This document shows positions 6,241 through 9,377 of a DNA stretch of 9,377 bases, one piece after another (the first letter of the stretch is position 1; the number at the start of each line of letters is the position of its first letter). The notes beneath the pieces are model-generated. The model did no database searches and was not told where the DNA came from. It saw nothing but the letters and a program-made list of their open reading frames with translations. The stretch is from Candidatus Rokuibacteriota bacterium (lineage in GTDB: Bacteria; Methylomirabilota; Methylomirabilia; Rokubacteriales; JACPHL01): contig JACPHL010000166.1 in NCBI GenBank assembly GCA_016188625.1, forward strand, positions 1 through 9,377, in the 5' to 3' direction. A program made the translations under genes and the position numbers.

Positions 6241-6304
6241 GCGCCGGCTTCGCCGGCGCAACCTTAGGGGGGAGGTTCGGAAGGGGGGCGTTAGCCCCCC
6301 TCCG
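6241..6304. terminator. three abutting stem-loops in a convergent intergenic region
   Basis: Three hairpins lie end to end. The first is a perfect 8-bp stem, GCGCCGGC/GCCGGCGC with TTC loop (6241-6259). The second is AACCT/AGGTT (6260-6277). The third is GGGGGGC/GCCCCCC with GTTA loop, extended by CGGA/TCCG with one bulge (6278-6304). Position between the stop codons of two convergent genes suggests a bidirectional terminator, but no T-run follows on either strand. A dispersed palindromic repeat is the main alternative. TCCGAG (6301-6306) can also pair with CTCGGA (6332-6337). Confidence 0.5.
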
Positions 6305-6344
6305 AGAGGAAGGCGCGAGCGCACAGCGTTACTCGGACGGGCTC

Positions 6345-7583
6345 CTAGCCGGCGAGGGAGGCCAGGTCCAACCCCTCGTCCTCGAGCTGGGCTTGCGTGA
6401 GCGGCCTGCCGCTCCGGATCAACTGCTCGAGGGCGTCGCGCTCGGGCTGCTCACCGTTCACCTGGAAGTAGGCGACCAGCCGCCCGCCCCGGAGGTAGCA
6501 GGCCGTGAACCGCCGCGCCTCGGTGTCGCCGCGGAGGGCGATGGCCTCGTACTCGGTCTCGTCCCCGGCCGACTCGATGTGGAGATCGAAGGTGTCGGAC
6601 CAGAAGTAGGTGAGCAGCTCGTACTCGGCCGGCTGGCCGGCCATGTTCTGGGCCGCCAGCCCGCCGCCGTACTGGGCGTGCCCCCAGTGCTCGACGCGCC
6701 GGCGCCGGCCGAAGACCGGGTCCGTGTAGACGGCGAGGTCGCCGGCCGCGAAGATGTCGGGGTGGCCCGTCCGCATCTGCCGGTCCACCACGATCCCCCG
6801 GTCCAGCTCGATCCCCGCCCCTTCCGGGACGACCTCCAGCGGCAGCTCGGTCCCGATCCCGACCACCGCCAGGTCGCCGGGGAAGGTCTGCCCCGACGTG
6901 GTCCTCACCGCCCGGACGACCCCGCCGGCGCCCTCGAAGGCGGCCACCGCGTCGCCGAAGGCGAACTCCACGCCCCGGCCGCGGTAGTGCGCCTCGAAGA
7001 TCGCGGCGACCCGCCGGTCGAGGACGCGGGGCCAGAGCCGGTCGGCGACGTCGAGCACCGTCACGGCGATCCCCCGCTCGGCCAGGGCGGCGGCCACCTC
7101 CATCCCGATGAACCCCGCCCCCACCACGACCGCGCGGCGGGCCTCGGCCATGGCCGCCCGGATGGCGCGGGAGTCGTCGAGCGCGCGGAGGTAGAAGACC
7201 CCGCCGAGGCCGCCGCCCGGCGCCTCGAGCCGCCGCGGCCGGGCGCCCAGGGCGATGAGGAGCTTGCCGTAGCCGATGGGTGGCCCGCCGTCCGCGGAGA
7301 CCGTCTTGCCCCGGGGATCGATCCCGGTGACCCGCCGGCCCAGGAGGGGGGTCACCCCGTGGCGGTCGTAGTACCCCCGGTCATGGTAGCGGAGCTTCGG
7401 CTCCTCCATCTGCCCGCGGAGGAACTCCTTGGAAAGCGGGGGGCGGTCGTAGGGGAGCTCGGCCTCGGCGCTCAGCAGGCCCACCCGGTCGCCCTGCTTG
7501 AGCCGGACGAGCTTGTCCACGGCCGCGATCCCGGCCACGCCGCCGCCGAGGATCAGGTAGGGGAATGCCGACGCCGCAGCCAT
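6345..7583 (-). CDS. FAD-dependent NAD(P)H oxidoreductase (ferredoxin/rubredoxin reductase type)
   Basis: This 412-aa flavoprotein belongs to the two-dinucleotide-domain family of ferredoxin reductases, rubredoxin reductases and AIF-like proteins. The FAD-binding Rossmann motif is at the N-terminus (YLILGGGVAG, 9-18), with the RPPLSKE signature (47-53). The second dinucleotide motif is VVGAGFIGMEVA (153-164). The strand after it ends in Asp (VTVLD, D178), which favours NADH over NADPH. HPDIFAAGD (274-282) contacts FAD. A C-terminal domain (about 325-412) has TYFWSDTFDLHIESAG. It probably moves electrons from NADH to a ferredoxin, rubredoxin or oxygenase component, but no such partner is in view. 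ATG at 7583 has AGGAGG 6 nt upstream. It is the last gene of the right-hand cluster, 15 bp after the NUDIX gene. Confidence 0.92.
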   Translation of the reverse strand: MAAASAFPYLILGGGVAGIAAVDKLVRLKQGDRVGLLSAEAELPYDRPPLSKEFLRGQMEEPKLRYHDRGYYDRHGVTPLLGRRVTGIDPRGKTVSADGGPPIGYGKLLIALGARPRRLEAPGGGLGGVFYLRALDDSRAIRAAMAEARRAVVVGAGFIGMEVAAALAERGIAVTVLDVADRLWPRVLDRRVAAIFEAHYRGRGVEFAFGDAVAAFEGAGGVVRAVRTTSGQTFPGDLAVVGIGTELPLEVVPEGAGIELDRGIVVDRQMRTGHPDIFAAGDLAVYTDPVFGRRRRVEHWGHAQYGGGLAAQNMAGQPAEYELLTYFWSDTFDLHIESAGDETEYEAIALRGDTEARRFTACYLRGGRLVAYFQVNGEQPERDALEQLIRSGRPLTQAQLEDEGLDLASLAG

Positions 7584-7598
7584 CTCCGCCTCCTATCG

Positions 7599-8138
7599 TC
7601 ACCGCCTGGCGGCATACAGGACGGCGATGATGGTCATGCTGTCCACGATCTCTCCCGAGAGGACCATCCGAAGGGCTTCCTCGAAGGGGAAGGGACGGAC
7701 CTCGATGAACTCCGTCTCATCGGAGGGAAGCTCGACCCTCACCATCTCCTCCCCCAGGAAGAGGTGGGCGGTCTCGTCCATGACGCTCTTGCTGGTGTGG
7801 TACGTGCTCACGCGGACCAGCCGCCCCGCCCGGTAGCCGATCTCCTCCGCGAGCTCTCGTTGGGCCGCCTCCTCGATCGACTCCGCGGGGTGCACCCCTC
7901 CCGTGGGCATCTCCCACGTTACCCGGCGGGCGACGTACCGGTACTGTCGGACCAGGAGGACGGTGTCGGGATCGAGGAAGGGGAGGACGCCCACGCACTC
8001 TCCGCAGCTGACGACTCCATAGATGGTGGTCCGCCCATCGGGGAGCTCCACCAGGTCCTCGCGGAGGGAGAGCCATGGGTTGCTGTAGATGGGTCTCGTG
8101 GACAGGGTCGTCCAGGGGGTCTCCGACAGCTTGCTCAT
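7599..8138 (-). CDS. NUDIX hydrolase, ADP-ribose pyrophosphatase type
   Basis: This is a 179-aa NUDIX hydrolase. The Nudix box is complete: G80-x5-E86-x7-REL-AEE-I-G-Y102, fitting GX5EX7REUXEEXGU. The E-E pair in AEE (98-99) and E95 supply the metal ligands for pyrophosphate hydrolysis. The flanking pattern, with 'LLVRQYRY' before the box and 'STYHTSKSVMDETAHLFLGE' after it, resembles ADP-ribose/nucleoside-diphosphate-sugar pyrophosphatases of about 180-200 aa; the substrate is not proven. The protein is cytosolic, with no signal peptide. Its ATG overlaps the stop of the glycosyltransferase gene by 4 nt (ATGA), indicating coupled translation. An NDP-sugar or sugar-phosphate link with that upstream gene is possible. 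Confidence 0.92.
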   Translation of the reverse strand: MSKLSETPWTTLSTRPIYSNPWLSLREDLVELPDGRTTIYGVVSCGECVGVLPFLDPDTVLLVRQYRYVARRVTWEMPTGGVHPAESIEEAAQRELAEEIGYRAGRLVRVSTYHTSKSVMDETAHLFLGEEMVRVELPSDETEFIEVRPFPFEEALRMVLSGEIVDSMTIIAVLYAARR

Positions 8139-8809
8139 CCTCCACGCTCCATGAAGAATCGCCGGGTGTGCCGGGGTCCGCCCCCCTGCCTCTCCAGCGA
8201 AGCCCTCAAGCGCTCGAGATCAGCCGGGGTATCGACGTCGAACCAGGGCGGGAGGTACGCGGCCTCCAGCCCCTTCGCCTCGACTCGCCGGACGGTCTCC
8301 GGGAGCACCCGGGCCGTGCTCCACGCGATCTCCTCGAACAGCTCACGGTGCGGCGAGCGCAGTCCGATCAGGTAATAGCCGCCGTCCTCGCTCGGCCCCA
8401 GGACCACATCGACCCGCGGGGTCGCGATGAGGTCGAGTGCCCGCTGTAAAAAGCCCGTGGGCAGCGTGGGCGTGTCGCTATCGATGAGCAGGACCGCCGC
8501 ATAGCCCTCCGCGAAGAGCCGATCGAAGCTGTTGGCCAGCCGGGCCCCCAGATCAACCCCCTGCTGCGGGACGAGGGCGAAGCCCGGGGCCAGCTCCTCG
8601 AACACCGCCCTCCCCTCGACCGGCGTGTAGGCGATGGCCGGGTGCGCCCCCCTGAGCATCCCGACCTGCTCGATCTTGTCGAGGAGGAAGCGGCGGTACA
8701 GCTCGGCCGCTTCCTCGGTGGACAGGGGAGGGCAGAGCCGGGTCTTGACCTCCCCGGCCCGGGGCGTCTTGGCCATGATCGCGACCGCGGCCCGGACCAC
8801 CTCAGGCAC
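8135..8809 (-). CDS. TIGR04282/DUF2064-family glycosyltransferase
   Basis: This 224-aa GT-A-like nucleotidyl/glycosyltransferase matches the TIGR04282/DUF2064 group, often labelled 'arsenosugar biosynthesis glycosyltransferase'. Motifs in order are AKTPRAGEVKTRL (13-25, nucleotide-phosphate binding loop), LLIDSDTPTLP (107-117, containing a DxD-like D110-S-D112), GPSEDGGYYLIGL (138-150) and WFDVDTPADLE (189-199). The protein is soluble. The arsenosugar label should not be taken literally: no radical SAM ArsS, ArsM or arsenic gene is in view. The start is uncertain. GTG at 8809 fits the family N-terminus, GTG at 8800 is possible, and neither has a good Shine-Dalgarno. It starts 15 bp after the cupin gene and overlaps the NUDIX gene by 4 nt. 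Confidence 0.88.
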   Translation of the reverse strand: MPEVVRAAVAIMAKTPRAGEVKTRLCPPLSTEEAAELYRRFLLDKIEQVGMLRGAHPAIAYTPVEGRAVFEELAPGFALVPQQGVDLGARLANSFDRLFAEGYAAVLLIDSDTPTLPTGFLQRALDLIATPRVDVVLGPSEDGGYYLIGLRSPHRELFEEIAWSTARVLPETVRRVEAKGLEAAYLPPWFDVDTPADLERLRASLERQGGGPRHTRRFFMERGG

Positions 8810-8824
8810 TCGCCGGTTTCACCA

Positions 8825-9217
8825 TCATCGCGAACCGGCCGGGTCGAGGTGGACGACGACCGCCCGCGCCAATCGACCGCTGACGTTCCTGACGTTGTGC
8901 TCCACCCGCGCGGGCTTCCAGTAGACCCGACCGGCCTTGAGCGCGCGGGTCTCACCGTCCCGCAGGACCTCCTCGAGCTCCCCCTCGAGCACCACGAACA
9001 CGGCGGGGCCGGGGTGGCTGTGGCGACCGGTCTCGGCGCCCGGCTCCCAATGGTCGTGCCTCACCTGCACGCGGGCGGGCCTGGGGATCTCGGCCGTCGA
9101 GAGGTCGAGCAGGGTCTCCGCCCACATGCGGGGTGTCGCCTGGCTGCCGACCCGCTCATGAGCAATTCCAAGGGCAAACGCGACGAGCACGCAGAGGAGG
9201 ACAAGGGTGCGTTTCAT
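8825..9217 (-). CDS. exported single-domain cupin
   Basis: This 130-aa protein has an N-terminal signal sequence (KR at 2-3, hydrophobic 4-18) followed by one cupin domain (about 50-125). Motif 1 is GAETGRHSHPGPAVFVVLEG (60-79), with metal ligands H66 and H68. The usual Glu of HxHx3-4Ex6G is Val73 here. Motif 2 is GRVYWKPARVEHNVRN (96-111), with ligand H107, and the usual Gly after Pro is Arg. A three-His metal site is therefore likely, in the periplasm or anchored to the inner membrane. The substrate cannot be told. ATG at 9217 has GAGGGAG a few bases upstream. It lies 7 bp after the stop of the partial gene at the window edge, so the two are probably co-transcribed. Confidence 0.85.
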   Translation of the reverse strand: MKRTLVLLCVLVAFALGIAHERVGSQATPRMWAETLLDLSTAEIPRPARVQVRHDHWEPGAETGRHSHPGPAVFVVLEGELEEVLRDGETRALKAGRVYWKPARVEHNVRNVSGRLARAVVVHLDPAGSR

Positions 9218-9224
9218 GACTCCC

Positions 9225-9377
9225 TCACCGCTCTACTTCGAATCCCCCCTCGATCTGCCCCCGGCAGTCCTGGCCCCGATACTCCCCGAGGAGCCGGCCC
9301 CCCTCGATCCTGACGCGCCCCTCGCCACGCCCCGGACATTTCTCGACCGCCGATTCGAGGACGAAGGTGCCGCTCCC
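9225..9377 (-). CDS. C-terminal fragment of an unidentified protein, cut by the window edge
   Basis: The minus strand is open from the edge to a TGA at 9225-9227, giving at least 50 residues. They include GTFVLESAVEKCPGRGEG and end in RGQDCRGQIEGGFEVER. Two cysteines (14 and 38 of the fragment) and alternating short beta-like stretches suggest a small, possibly exported, disulfide-bearing beta-domain. I do not recognise a family. The start lies outside the window. It ends 7 bp before the cupin ATG, which supports a real gene at the head of, or within, the same operon. Confidence 0.55.
   Translation of the reverse strand, partial: GSGTFVLESAVEKCPGRGEGRVRIEGGRLLGEYRGQDCRGQIEGGFEVER

Noticed and set aside
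6265-6289. G-quadruplex from the G6 runs
   Set aside because: There are two long G-runs plus short GG pairs, and the second run is more simply explained by pairing with the C-run in a perfect hairpin.
6393-8375. 660-aa plus-strand ORF, the longest in the window
   Set aside because: It is antisense to the FAD oxidoreductase, NUDIX and glycosyltransferase genes, which carry complete family motifs; its composition is repetitive His/Pro/Gly/Asp.
1-9377. CRISPR array, tRNA, rRNA, transposon or prophage genes
   Set aside because: I found no spaced repeat array, no cloverleaf or rRNA-like stretch, no transposase or integrase motifs and no terminal inverted repeats.

Overview
This is a very GC-rich bacterial chromosome segment with strong third-position G/C bias, so long meaningless ORFs run opposite most real genes. 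It contains no rRNA, tRNA, CRISPR array or transposase. The gene mix (DUF1326/DUF2182 pair, small DUF1344-like exported protein, sigma-54 two-component system, TIGR04282-type glycosyltransferase) and the intergenic hairpins suggest an uncultivated soil or groundwater lineage such as Methylomirabilota/Rokubacteria or a deltaproteobacterial relative. That placement is inference from style, not proof.

Layout. (1) 114-1544, minus strand: a DUF1326 cysteine-motif protein followed by a DUF2182 multi-pass membrane protein. (2) 1545-1980: a 436-bp divergent control region with a sigma-54-type promoter facing each way and two 11-bp direct repeats between them. (3) 1981-2241, plus strand: a small secreted DUF1344-like protein, ending at a strong terminator. 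(4) 2319-5846, minus strand: a coupled operon of membrane histidine kinase, NtrC-family sigma-54 response regulator and a trypsin-like lipoprotein protease. The protease frame is broken at a run of seven G, between the catalytic Asp and Ser. A good sigma-70 promoter precedes the kinase. (5) 5926-6198, plus strand: a 90-aa DUF6504-like protein, possibly leaderless. (6) 6199-6344: a convergent intergenic region with adjoining stem-loops. (7) 6345 to the right edge, minus strand: a tight cluster of a partial unknown gene, an exported cupin, a TIGR04282/DUF2064 glycosyltransferase, a NUDIX hydrolase and a ferredoxin-reductase-type FAD oxidoreductase.

How it may work together. The kinase has a periplasmic sensor domain, and its partner regulator has an intact GAFTGA loop, so it should activate sigma-54 promoters. 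The only convincing sigma-54-like promoters I found lie just beyond the operon, in the divergent region. There, repeated ACCCGGGT-centred sites sit at enhancer distance from both promoters. My working model is a self-contained envelope-sensing module: kinase, regulator and protease control the exported DUF1344-like protein on one side and the DUF1326/DUF2182 pair on the other. The components are read from sequence; the regulatory link is inference. The right-hand cluster looks metabolic or housekeeping and is not obviously connected.
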